Part shown: one piece after another, positions 7,554 to 15,585 of the stretch | How the letters are laid out: the number at the start of each line of letters is the position of its first letter | Position numbering within the stretch: the stretch's first letter is position 1 | Assembly: GCF_000423005.1 (NCBI RefSeq) | Contig: NZ_AUHD01000014.1 | Coordinates: forward strand, 1-64,000 | Length of the DNA stretch: 64,000 nucleotides | Direction: 5' to 3' | Source of the DNA: Gelidibacter mesophilus DSM 14095 | GTDB lineage: Bacteria > Bacteroidota > Bacteroidia > Flavobacteriales > Flavobacteriaceae | Translations under genes and position numbers: made by a program | The notes under the pieces: model-generated | What the model was told of the DNA's origin: nothing | The model's database searches: none | What the model saw: only the letters and a program-made list of their open reading frames with translations

Positions 7554-9374
7554 CTATAAATTGTCTTTGCTTTCATAAATTTCTGTGATTTCTTCAATTG
7601 TAATGTTTTCCTTAAAAGAGTGGTCAAGAAATTCTTTTTTGAATTGCTCGATTAACAGGGTGCTTGTAGCATTGCAGGCTTGTAAACCATAGGAGTATGG
7701 GCGACACCCAGAAGTATGCATGAAGGACACATCGCTGATTTGTGAAGAGGGCAAACCCTTAGGATCTAATATCCGGTAACCGGCATCAATATCAATCCCT
7801 CCTGTATATAGATAAAATTCATCCTCTGTAGTGAGAATCTTATTTTTCATTTTTTCCGTCTTTATAAGTGATGTTTTGGGAATAGATTTAAATTTTGCTT
7901 TTGATCTACTTACGAAATTATTTTTTAGAAGGGTAGGAAATGGATAATCTTCATATTCTATTGTTGCCTGTCCGGAGCAATTGACAAACATGGAGTATTC
8001 AATTCTTTCTGAGTTTTCAGTTTCATTATTAACTTTTATAACTGTATTCCCATTAGCATTTTTATCCTCAATAATTTCCACAAAACCTTTTTTTAGTGAT
8101 ATGCATCCAGCGTCATAAAGGGCCAGTAAAATCTCGGCTGATTCTAATGGGAGTGCTGCAATAACATTCATCAGAAATGGCATTATATGTTTACTTAAAA
8201 TCAAATGATCTTCTGCGGAAAGCAGCTCGGCGTGAAAGTTTAGACAGTACATCAAATCGTCTAGGGTTTCCATCCAATAGGTAGGCTTCTCTGATTTCAT
8301 TTTTTTTCTGGCCTGATTCAATTCCTTGCGCATACCTTCGAATGAGTTGACATATTCGTGCTGATTTTCCATGTGTTCCACAAATTCTTTAATTCCAAAG
8401 TTTGATTGTGACAATAGTTTGGTAAGCAAGATATCTCCATCCAAAGATGCTGCTTTTAAAAGTGCGGAACGGCAAATGGTATCAAAAAAAACCGCAATGG
8501 ATAAAAAACCTGAATCCTCGATTAGAGAAAGCAGCTCATCACGGTTGGTATGTCTGTAAATTTCTCGAATGGGTTTTTCTTGTTCATATTGCAAATGAGG
8601 AAGCCAACCTTCGGCAGAATGCATGACGAGATTAAAATTCTGTGCGCCTTTGTGGAGATTGAAGGTGAAACCCTTTTCCGATTTCTGAAAAGATCCGTGA
8701 CGGTGTGCCAAAGATGTGACGACGTCAAAGGCACTCAAAGAAGCTCCTAAGGTTCCTATGGTGAAATTATAATAAGCATCCTCCTTTGGCAGTATTTTGC
8801 AGATAGGCCATGGTGAGGCATAGTATCCATGATCAGGCTTGTCTTTATCCAACCATATATGACCTGTTGAAATAATGACCTTATGAAAACGATTATAGAC
8901 CCTATTGTTGGAAGCTTTAAGTGATACTTGATCAGTGTTTTTGATAGGGTTAATATCCACGATTTCAATGCCAGAATTTAATTGAACAGGTATGCCATGT
9001 GCTTTAATTTTTTCAATAATCAAGTCAAATTGAACCTTCAGGTAATGACCAAGGGCCAGGCGACTATATACTTTTGACTTACTGATTGGAAATTCAGTGA
9101 CATTTAAATTTTTAAGAATTTCCGTCGGTTGTTTCTTTAACCAATCCGCAAAGCTTTCTTCTAATGCTGGAATTTCTTCCGATGAAATATTAGATAAATT
9201 ATATAAATCAGTCATTTCAGGATTATAGGGCATTCCCATACCTGAATTATGTGATTTTTCAAAAATTGTTATGGAGTGAAAACGTGACTTAAACTCTTTG
9301 CTTTGGTCGGAAAACTGTTTTAAAAAATATATACATGTTGGTCCTGAACCTATAATGGTTACCTTTTTTTTCAT
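7554..9374 (-). CDS. FAD/NAD(P)-binding protein (NAD_binding_9 type)
   Basis: A 606-residue flavoprotein-like protein of the family with an FAD-NAD(P)-binding domain (PF13454). The N-terminus MKKKVTIIGSGPTCIYFLKQF holds the dinucleotide-binding GxGPxxxxxL at residues 9-17. The motif NSGMGMPYNPEMTDLYNLSN near 45-60 and HKVIISTGHIW near 165-175 (the ATG-like motif of two-domain flavoproteins) are typical. A late segment, MHTSGCRPYSYGLQACNATSTLL, resembles the C-terminal FAD contact region. Members are often annotated as hydroxyacylglutathione-hydrolase-like or SidA-like oxidoreductases without a known substrate. It is monocistronic; 300 bp of non-coding DNA separate it from the divergent DJ-1/PfpI gene. 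Confidence 0.8.
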   Translation of the reverse strand: MKKKVTIIGSGPTCIYFLKQFSDQSKEFKSRFHSITIFEKSHNSGMGMPYNPEMTDLYNLSNISSEEIPALEESFADWLKKQPTEILKNLNVTEFPISKSKVYSRLALGHYLKVQFDLIIEKIKAHGIPVQLNSGIEIVDINPIKNTDQVSLKASNNRVYNRFHKVIISTGHIWLDKDKPDHGYYASPWPICKILPKEDAYYNFTIGTLGASLSAFDVVTSLAHRHGSFQKSEKGFTFNLHKGAQNFNLVMHSAEGWLPHLQYEQEKPIREIYRHTNRDELLSLIEDSGFLSIAVFFDTICRSALLKAASLDGDILLTKLLSQSNFGIKEFVEHMENQHEYVNSFEGMRKELNQARKKMKSEKPTYWMETLDDLMYCLNFHAELLSAEDHLILSKHIMPFLMNVIAALPLESAEILLALYDAGCISLKKGFVEIIEDKNANGNTVIKVNNETENSERIEYSMFVNCSGQATIEYEDYPFPTLLKNNFVSRSKAKFKSIPKTSLIKTEKMKNKILTTEDEFYLYTGGIDIDAGYRILDPKGLPSSQISDVSFMHTSGCRPYSYGLQACNATSTLLIEQFKKEFLDHSFKENITIEEITEIYESKDNL

Positions 9375-9681
9375 AACGTTTCTATGACTATTTGAAAGAA
9401 ATTTATTTGTTTTATATCTCGTAATGTAATTTTAGATGTGCAAATGAAATTTATGTGTTTTCATAATTACAATTCGATATAAAATTATAACTCTACAAAC
9501 ACTTTACTTAACTTAGAAAAACAATTGTTTAATGCGAATACGGATTAATAATTATTATAAATAAACCTTAACAGTTTCATTTAAATTGTAATTGAATTAA
9601 ATGAGGTTTTACAAAACATTTAATTTCACTAAATATTTTTGATGTGCTTTCAATCTTTCGTATCAATAAATTACTGTGATT
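9375..9681. other. Divergent intergenic region
   Basis: About 300 bp, very AT-rich, between the divergently oriented flavoprotein gene and the DJ-1/PfpI gene. It presumably holds both promoters, but I see no box that matches TAnnTTTG well and no stable hairpin. Confidence 0.4.
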
Positions 9682-10376
9682 ATGAGAAAAATTCTAATGA
9701 TAATGACTTCTCATCAGGAGATGTTAAATACAGATGGCAAGACGGGATTGTGGATAGGTGAGTTTACCGATCCTTATTATGAATTTAAAGATAAGAAGTA
9801 TACCGTTGTTCTTGCCAGTCCAAAGGGTGGGAGTCCTCCAATAGATCCAATGAGTACGCTGACAGAAAATCTAACGGGATCCAATAGGCGTTTTATGGAC
9901 GATGATTTTGCACAAGATGAATTGAAACACACCCTAAAATTATCTGAAATTTCTGCTACAGATTATGATGCCGTTTTTTTTCCAGGAGGTCATGGACCCA
10001 TGTTTGATTTAGCAAACAATCAAGAAAGCGGGAAATAATTGTGGATTTCATATCATTAAATAAACCTGTGGCAGCTGTCTGCCATGGCCCCGCAGCTTTG
10101 GTTTCGGCGGCCAATTTAGATAATTCTATTTTACGTGGGAAAAGAGTGACTGGATTTTCCAACGCTGAAGAATTATTGGTACTGCGTTCAAACGCCATAC
10201 CTTTTAAATTAGAAGAGAAATTAAAGTGGTTAGGTGCAGACTATCATAAATCTTTGGTTCCATTTACATCACATGTGGAAACGGATGGATGGTTAATTAC
10301 CGGACAGAATCCCTTATCCGCAGGACCCACGGCTAAAGCTCTCATTGAAATTTTGGAATCTAATAACCTCAATTAA
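9682..10376 (+). pseudogene. DJ-1/PfpI (Hsp31-like) protein, split by a one-base frameshift
   Basis: Two adjacent frames together make one class I glutamine-amidotransferase-like protein of about 230 residues. The first (ATG 9682; an in-frame GTG lies at 9676) runs to TAA 10038. It encodes MRKILMIMTSHQEM, the ASPKGG motif and FFPGGHGPMFDL, and ends SGK. The second continues IIVDFISLNKPVAAVCHGPAAL with the nucleophilic Cys, then the TSHVETDGWLITGQNP ending at 10376. The break is in GGGAAATAATTG near 10031-10042; one more A would restore SGKIIVDFISL. Intact Hsp31-type relatives act as glyoxalase III-like enzymes, chaperones or proposed deglycases. The frameshift may be real or a sequencing error in a short A-run. 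Confidence 0.75.
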
Positions 10377-10585
10377 ATATAACCTAAAAACCCTCCAAAT
10401 TTATACTTAAATACTTAAGTATAAATTTTAATCCCTTAATTTCGAGAGATATTGTAATTGTTTTAGAATTTGAGTGCGTTTTTAGGTTTGTAAAAATGTA
10501 CTCACGGTACGAAATCTTTTATGGCGTTTAAATGGATACAAATAGATGTTGACTTTAATGTTAATTGCTCATTAAACACCAAATT

Positions 10586-11998
10586 TTAATTTGCAAAATC
10601 TAAAGTTTTCAAAATTCTGTTTATTGATCTTGTCCATTTACTATAGACTTCAATTGGTTTGGGATATTCTGTTTCTTTCATAACATCTTCAAATAACCAA
10701 GGTGCATGAATCTTATTGTCTTGAATATGATTTAATTCAGGTATCCATTTTGCTATATATTCATTGGCACTATATTTCAAGCTTTGATGTACAGGATTTG
10801 TATAATACATTTCAAATGTTTGCATATGCCAATTCAACCAGTTTGCGCTCACATCATAATCAATTAATTTACTTTCAAAATAGGAGGCTCCCCAAGTCCA
10901 ATCAATACTAAGATCTTTAACAAAATAGCTGGCACAATTCACTCGCCCTCTATTGCTCATATAACCCGTTAAGTTGAGCTGTCTCATATGGGCATCAATA
11001 AAAGGGATTCCAGTTTTTCCTTCTTGCCAACGTTTAAATTTGGTTAAGTCATTTTGAAAATCAACTTTCCTGTTTTTGATTCCACTAGTGAAAAAGATAG
11101 ATTTTCCAAATCGCATGCCTTTGAATGTGAAATAGTCACGCCACACCAGTTCAAAAATGAGCCACCATGTACTTTGGTTTTTTTTAATCTGCTTCTCGTA
11201 ATCTTGAACAGCTTCATAAATTGTACGAGGTGATAGGCATCCCAGTGCTAGATAAGGTGATAATTTAGAACTGTAATCAAGACCCAGAGATTTGTTACGT
11301 GACCATCGATACCCTGTTAAAAGTTCAGATTCAAATGTGTAGTAGTGAAGTCTTTTTAATGCTTCATCTTCACCTCCAATCATCAGAGGGGTGGTATTAT
11401 CATATTCTGTTTGATGAAAACCAAACTCAGTGGGCGATGGAAATCTGGTAGACGCTGCTTGTGGATGGCTAACCAAATGATCAGGGATTTTATAGGTCTT
11501 TCGGAGTTTGGTCAATTTGGAGGTTGGAATCCGATACGCTTTACTGGTCAAAGGTATTTCAGAAATTTCAAATGGAATATCATCTATATTATACAAAGTT
11601 TTACCCCAATAAAAATTGAATTCTACCTCATTCACTAATTTTTGCAGTTCATCAATAATTTGTAATTCTTCGTAAGCATATTCTTGTTCAGCAAAAATTG
11701 TTGAGACATTGAATTTTTTAATAAGTTTTGGAATTTCTTTAACCGCACCTTCAGAACAAATGATTAGATGACCACCGATAGCTTCTATATTTTTTATTAG
11801 ATCTTCAATTGATTTTTCTAAGAATTTAAAACGATTGATGTCCGTCTTCCTAAAACCAATTTCTAAAACATCAAACAAATGAGGTTCAAGGCAAAAACAA
11901 CACACTACTTGATCACATTGTCTTATTGCCTGACACAATACTTCATTGTCTTGAAGTCTTAAATCATTTTTAAACCATACCAATCCAGTTTTCATCAA
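10586..11998 (-). CDS. Cryptochrome-DASH / photolyase-family protein
   Basis: A 470-residue flavoprotein of the photolyase/cryptochrome superfamily. The N-terminal Rossmann-like antenna domain starts TGLVWFKNDLRLQDNE. The C-terminal FAD domain shows GYRWSRNKSLGLDYSSKLSPYLALGCLSPR, WWLIFELVWRDYFTF, TGIPFIDAHMRQLNLTGYMSNRGR and IDYDVSANWLNWHMQ. The GYMSNRGR and DYSSK/LSP features match the DASH clade, whose members repair cyclobutane dimers in single-stranded or looped DNA and bind MTHF and FAD. Two consecutive ATGs (11998 and 11995) are possible starts. It is monocistronic. Light-driven repair fits an organism exposed to surface light. Confidence 0.88.
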   Translation of the reverse strand: MMKTGLVWFKNDLRLQDNEVLCQAIRQCDQVVCCFCLEPHLFDVLEIGFRKTDINRFKFLEKSIEDLIKNIEAIGGHLIICSEGAVKEIPKLIKKFNVSTIFAEQEYAYEELQIIDELQKLVNEVEFNFYWGKTLYNIDDIPFEISEIPLTSKAYRIPTSKLTKLRKTYKIPDHLVSHPQAASTRFPSPTEFGFHQTEYDNTTPLMIGGEDEALKRLHYYTFESELLTGYRWSRNKSLGLDYSSKLSPYLALGCLSPRTIYEAVQDYEKQIKKNQSTWWLIFELVWRDYFTFKGMRFGKSIFFTSGIKNRKVDFQNDLTKFKRWQEGKTGIPFIDAHMRQLNLTGYMSNRGRVNCASYFVKDLSIDWTWGASYFESKLIDYDVSANWLNWHMQTFEMYYTNPVHQSLKYSANEYIAKWIPELNHIQDNKIHAPWLFEDVMKETEYPKPIEVYSKWTRSINRILKTLDFAN

Positions 11999-12166
11999 AC
12001 TTTGTTTTTTAAATTGTTCTGTAACCTCGTTTTCTGATATTTCTTATTTTTAAAAAAATTTCGCCTACCATTTAAAAATTGTCGGTTATCAATTGTAAAG
12101 GTGTAATCTAAAACTGTATAAATTTAACTAATAGGTTATAATCGCCTAAGCACCAAGAAATACTCC

Positions 12167-12670
12167 TTAAGTGGCAACGTCAGTTAATAAATCTAAGGAG
12201 ATGTTTCTGTCTTCTGAGTTGTGTATTACTGAGATATTTCCTGTGCTTTCAAATATTACGGCCTTTACATCTTTAAATTCATGAACATTCGCTTCTCTTA
12301 GTTTGGCAATTAAATCATCTTTACCAACGTTACATTTCTTTAGGGCTTCAAATAAAATTTTGCCGTTCCACATAATCAATTGTGGCTTGTTCGTAAAAAA
12401 ACGTTTAAATAAATCGCTTTTTCTGACTAAAAATGAAAATAAGGTCTGGAATGCAATAATTGTTAATAGTGCGACGCCACCTTTAAACAAAGAATACTCT
12501 GAGTTAAGAATAATTGAAGCCAATATAGAGCCCACTGCTATAGTTGAGGCGAAATCAAAACTGGACATTTTTGCGAAAGTCCTTAAGCCAAAAACTCTTG
12601 TTATAATAATGGTAATTGTAAAAATTCCTAATACGGAACATATCATCCAAAATGTTTCTTCAATAGTCAT
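12167..12670 (-). CDS. DUF421 / YetF-like membrane protein
   Basis: A 167-residue DUF421 protein. Membrane segments lie at about residues 8-27, 40-58 and 62-82. The signature RVFGLRTFAKMSSFDFASTIAVGS links the first and second, and an IMWNGKILFEALKKCNV cytosolic domain follows. It is distinct in sequence from the DUF421 protein at 940-1512. The role of the family is unknown; members often accompany stress genes, as here beside a DUF2383 protein. It stops short after the first part of the YetF cytosolic domain, which is normal for the short subfamily. Confidence 0.8.
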   Translation of the reverse strand: MTIEETFWMICSVLGIFTITIIITRVFGLRTFAKMSSFDFASTIAVGSILASIILNSEYSLFKGGVALLTIIAFQTLFSFLVRKSDLFKRFFTNKPQLIMWNGKILFEALKKCNVGKDDLIAKLREANVHEFKDVKAVIFESTGNISVIHNSEDRNISLDLLTDVAT

Positions 12671-12793
12671 GATGTTTTGTTTTTTTATTTTAAAATTAAT
12701 CCAGGAAGATGGATTTAATTAGTGAATAAAAGATTGAAATAACCTATTTTTCAAAATCACTATGGAAAGAGGAGAATTTCAATCTAGACAATT

Positions 12794-12825
12794 AAAAAAA
12801 ATGCCCCATGTTGGGACATTTTTTT
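12794..12825. terminator. Intrinsic terminator, near-bidirectional
   Basis: AAAAAAATG-C-CCC and GGG-A-CATTTTTTT form a stem with one mismatch around a short loop, with an A-run before and a T-run after. On the minus strand it lies just downstream of the DUF2383 gene (stop 12845). Confidence 0.7.
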
Positions 12826-12844
12826 AATAATTAAGAGTTTTTAA

Positions 12845-13294
12845 TTACTTAAAATGCTCCATACTTTTTACTTTAGCAAGATCTTCCTGTACTTTCATTT
12901 TTTGTTGTCTAACAATGGTTGCAATGCTCGCAGGTAAATTGCTATCCTTCAAAACTTCTTCATATTCCTCAACGGATGCTTTTTCACCACGAATAGCTTC
13001 TTCAAGCATCGACTCATCATTATCTGCGGAAAATAGAGCTTTAACATCCATCCAAGCTCGATGTATGGTTCCGGTAAAAGAACCTTCATCATCAATATCA
13101 TCATAATTTACGACCATCTCTCGTTTTAATTGGGCATTAAAGCTTGCTCGGTCTCGAGCTCTGTCTGCAAAAAAAGTTTTCAAACTTGGGTTCTTAGCAT
13201 TTTCTGCTGCTTTTTTATAACCTTTTTCGGCATCTCTATTCTTTTCTAAAATCTCCTCTAATTGATCTACTAATTTGTCATGTCTAGTGCTCAT
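12845..13294 (-). CDS. PA2169/DUF2383 four-helix-bundle protein
   Basis: A 149-residue protein of the DUF2383 (PA2169-type) ferritin-like family. It opens with helical DKLVDQLEEILEKNRDAEKGYKKAAENAKN. A conserved second region contains FFADRARDRASFNAQLKRE, then GSFTGTIHRAWMDVKALFS and a Glu-rich EEAIRGEKASVEEYEEVL. These are the usual family blocks and supply carboxylate ligands for a possible metal site. Function is not established; genes of this type are typically stress-induced. It is monocistronic, with an intrinsic terminator about 20 bp past its stop. Confidence 0.85.
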   Translation of the reverse strand: MSTRHDKLVDQLEEILEKNRDAEKGYKKAAENAKNPSLKTFFADRARDRASFNAQLKREMVVNYDDIDDEGSFTGTIHRAWMDVKALFSADNDESMLEEAIRGEKASVEEYEEVLKDSNLPASIATIVRQQKMKVQEDLAKVKSMEHFK

Positions 13295-13836
13295 TTCGTT
13301 GTTTTTTATGGATTAATAATTACTTCTAAAATACTATGAATGCCGTAAATTGATTAACTGTAAAAAAATAATCTTTGGCACTATAGATAAAGTATGATAC
13401 AATTCTAAGTCTTTCAACCTATTGGACTAAGAATCCTATGCTGAGAGATTTAAAAATTAATGAGATTCTTATGCAGATGTTTAGTTGCATCACGAAGAAT
13501 TCAATACCACTTATCGATTATACTTTAAGCTTTGTATTGCACTCATCAGTACGGAAAGCAAGAGAATGAAAAGGAAAATTAATTAACTATAGAAGACTTT
13601 TAATTAAAACTCAGAATAAAACTTAACTGAGTGCATATTGGATGCATACTGGAAAGGAAATCCAACTATTTAACTATTTTAAAATAGATATGAATTGTCA
13701 ATCTTAAAATGGAAGATCTTGCAAATACTTAAAGCCAAGTTGTTTTGGAGAAGTTCGTACTTTAATACCTCAAATCAATACCTCACATCGTAATATATGC
13801 AAGGATATTTTAAAACTTTAAGAACCATTGGAATTC
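13295..13836. other. Intergenic stretch, no supported gene
   Basis: About 540 bp. A plus-strand frame of 43 codons (13438-13569, starting MLRDLKINEILMQMF) is the only notable one. It has no convincing ribosome-binding site or recognisable family and is left uncalled. No stable hairpin with a T-run was found. Confidence 0.4.
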
Positions 13837-14007
13837 TCAATCTACCATTAAGATTTCTTTTCGCTTAACTGCAAAAATTAACAGAACAGCTATAATGCCG
13901 ATAGATAGGAATATAATGTTAATGAATTGAAAATCAACAAAAAATGTGATGCCCAATAGCCAGCTGGCAATGTAAAAAATCACTAAAAAATTTATGGATA
14001 GTTTCAT
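13837..14007 (-). CDS. Small membrane protein (two helices)
   Basis: A 56-residue frame from ATG 14007 to TGA 13837-13839. It begins MKLSINFLVIFYIASWLLGITFF and contains INIIFLSIGIIAVLLIFAVKRKE, so two transmembrane helices with a basic cytosolic tail are predicted. The amino-acid pattern is typical of real small inner-membrane proteins rather than a chance frame. I do not recognise a family. It stands alone between the DUF2383 gene and yebC, on the same strand as both. Confidence 0.55.
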   Translation of the reverse strand: MKLSINFLVIFYIASWLLGITFFVDFQFINIIFLSIGIIAVLLIFAVKRKEILMVD

Positions 14008-14716
14008 CTAATTTAAAATATTATGTAAGTAAACATCCCTTACAGTTTAATTTCAAAGATAGATTATGTCGTTCGTCGATTTATTATACAATTATAATAA
14101 ATGGTTATACATTTTCCATATTTGATAGTTGTTTTATGGTCAACAGTTAAAAAGCTGCGTTAAATGAATTAAATAAGTATACAAGATTTTGTTTATTAGT
14201 AATTTTTTGAAATTGAAGATCTTCATAAATCTTATTTGGACAATATATATCTTCAATTCATTGGTCTGTGGCTAACAGGCACATCTTTGGTATTTATAAC
14301 GGAGTTTTTGCTTAAAGTAGTCAGGAGAAAAGTGGCAAAGGTTTACTTTAGTCCCGCATTCGAGCGTTCATACTTCATCAGGTTTAGTGAACTAAATAAA
14401 AAGATGTAAAAATGAATTCTGCCTTATAAATTGTTTGAGCTTGGCAATATTCTTGGCCTTTTTTATAGTTTCTTTCATTGTGCTTGCTTAACAAATACAC
14501 ATGAACCAATATATTGCACATCCTTTTATGAGGTGACTATCTTGTGATTAATCAATTCTGTTATATTTTCTTTATGTAAAACGAAAGATCATATTTGAAA
14601 TTCAATAATTTGATATCAGTTTGAAGTTTAAACAATCATAAGTATTTCCAAATAAATATAAAAAACGATTTAAATTCCAGTAATGAGTGTGTTCCTTGAT
14701 TTCACGTGGAGCGAAC
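14008..14716. other. Long intergenic stretch with one start-less open frame
   Basis: About 700 bp without a clear gene. The plus-strand frame ending at TAA 14407-14409 reads like protein for 57 residues from a possible TTG at 14236 (LQFIGLWLTGTSLVFITEF, one membrane helix, then a basic tail ending SELNKKM). It has no ATG, and a stop closes it upstream, so it may be the tail of a decayed membrane-protein gene or a short gene with a rare start. Nothing else is supported. Confidence 0.35.
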
Positions 14717-15427
14717 TTATTCCTCCATAGTATGATAGACATTCTGCACATCGTCATCTTCCTCCAACTTTTCCAATAGTTTTTCAACGTCTTCAGCTTC
14801 TTCAGCAGATAATTTTTTGGTCACTTGCGGAATGCGCTCAAAGCCGGAAGATAGAATTTCAATCTCCCGTTTTTCCAATTCCGATTGTATGGCTCCGAAA
14901 TTCTCAAAAGGTGCGTAGATCAAAATCCCATCATCGTCCATAAAGACTTCTTCTGCACCAAAATCAATAAACTCCAATTCCAATTCTTCTGGATCCAAAC
15001 CGTCAGCTGCGATTCTGAAATTACAGGAATGGTCAAACATAAATACAACAGAACCAGAAGTACCTAAGCTACCATCACATTTATTGAAATAACTTCGAAC
15101 ATTGGCAACCGTTCTGGTATTATTATCGGTAGCCGTCTCCACCAATATGGCAATGCCGTGTGGGGCATAACCTTCAAAAAGCACTTCCTTAAAATCACCT
15201 AAACTTTTGTCAGAAGCACGTTTAATGGCGCGTTCTACATTGTCTTTGGGCATATTGACAGCCTTTGCATTTTGTATGACAGCTCTTAATCGGGCATTGC
15301 TATCAGGATCAGGTCCGCCATCCTTAACGGCCATGACAATGTCTTTACCAATGCGTGTAAAGGCCTTGCTCATTGCTGACCAGCGTTTCATTTTACGTGC
15401 TTTACGAAATTCAAAAGCTCTTCCCAT
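14717..15427 (-). CDS. yebC: YebC/PmpR family DNA-binding regulator
   Basis: A 236-residue YebC/PmpR family protein (TACO1 family in mitochondria). It has the conserved N-terminal MGRAFEFRKARKMKRWSAMSKAFTRIGKDI, then NARLRAVIQNAKAVNMPKDNVERAIKRA. The FEGYAPHGIAILVE and NNRTVANVR-type core is also seen. Family members have been described as transcriptional regulators and, for YebC/TACO1, as factors that assist translation of proline-rich stretches. Full length, cytosolic. It is followed downstream on the same strand only by the long non-coding region and is not clearly in an operon. Confidence 0.92.
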   Translation of the reverse strand: MGRAFEFRKARKMKRWSAMSKAFTRIGKDIVMAVKDGGPDPDSNARLRAVIQNAKAVNMPKDNVERAIKRASDKSLGDFKEVLFEGYAPHGIAILVETATDNNTRTVANVRSYFNKCDGSLGTSGSVVFMFDHSCNFRIAADGLDPEELELEFIDFGAEEVFMDDDGILIYAPFENFGAIQSELEKREIEILSSGFERIPQVTKKLSAEEAEDVEKLLEKLEEDDDVQNVYHTMEE

Positions 15428-15585
15428 GCTCTAATTCTATGTTTAAAGTTTAAAATTCTAAGTTTTCCAATTTGAGGTCCAAAGTAACTGACATCTGTTA
15501 ACCGTCATCAGTTACTGAACACCTCTGGCAAATTTAAAAAAAATCAGGGCATCAATATCAATGTTTAGTGATAAAATGGCCATGT

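Noticed and set aside
13438-13569. 43-codon plus-strand frame MLRDLKINEILMQ
   Set aside because: No ribosome-binding site, no family and no context; too weak to call.
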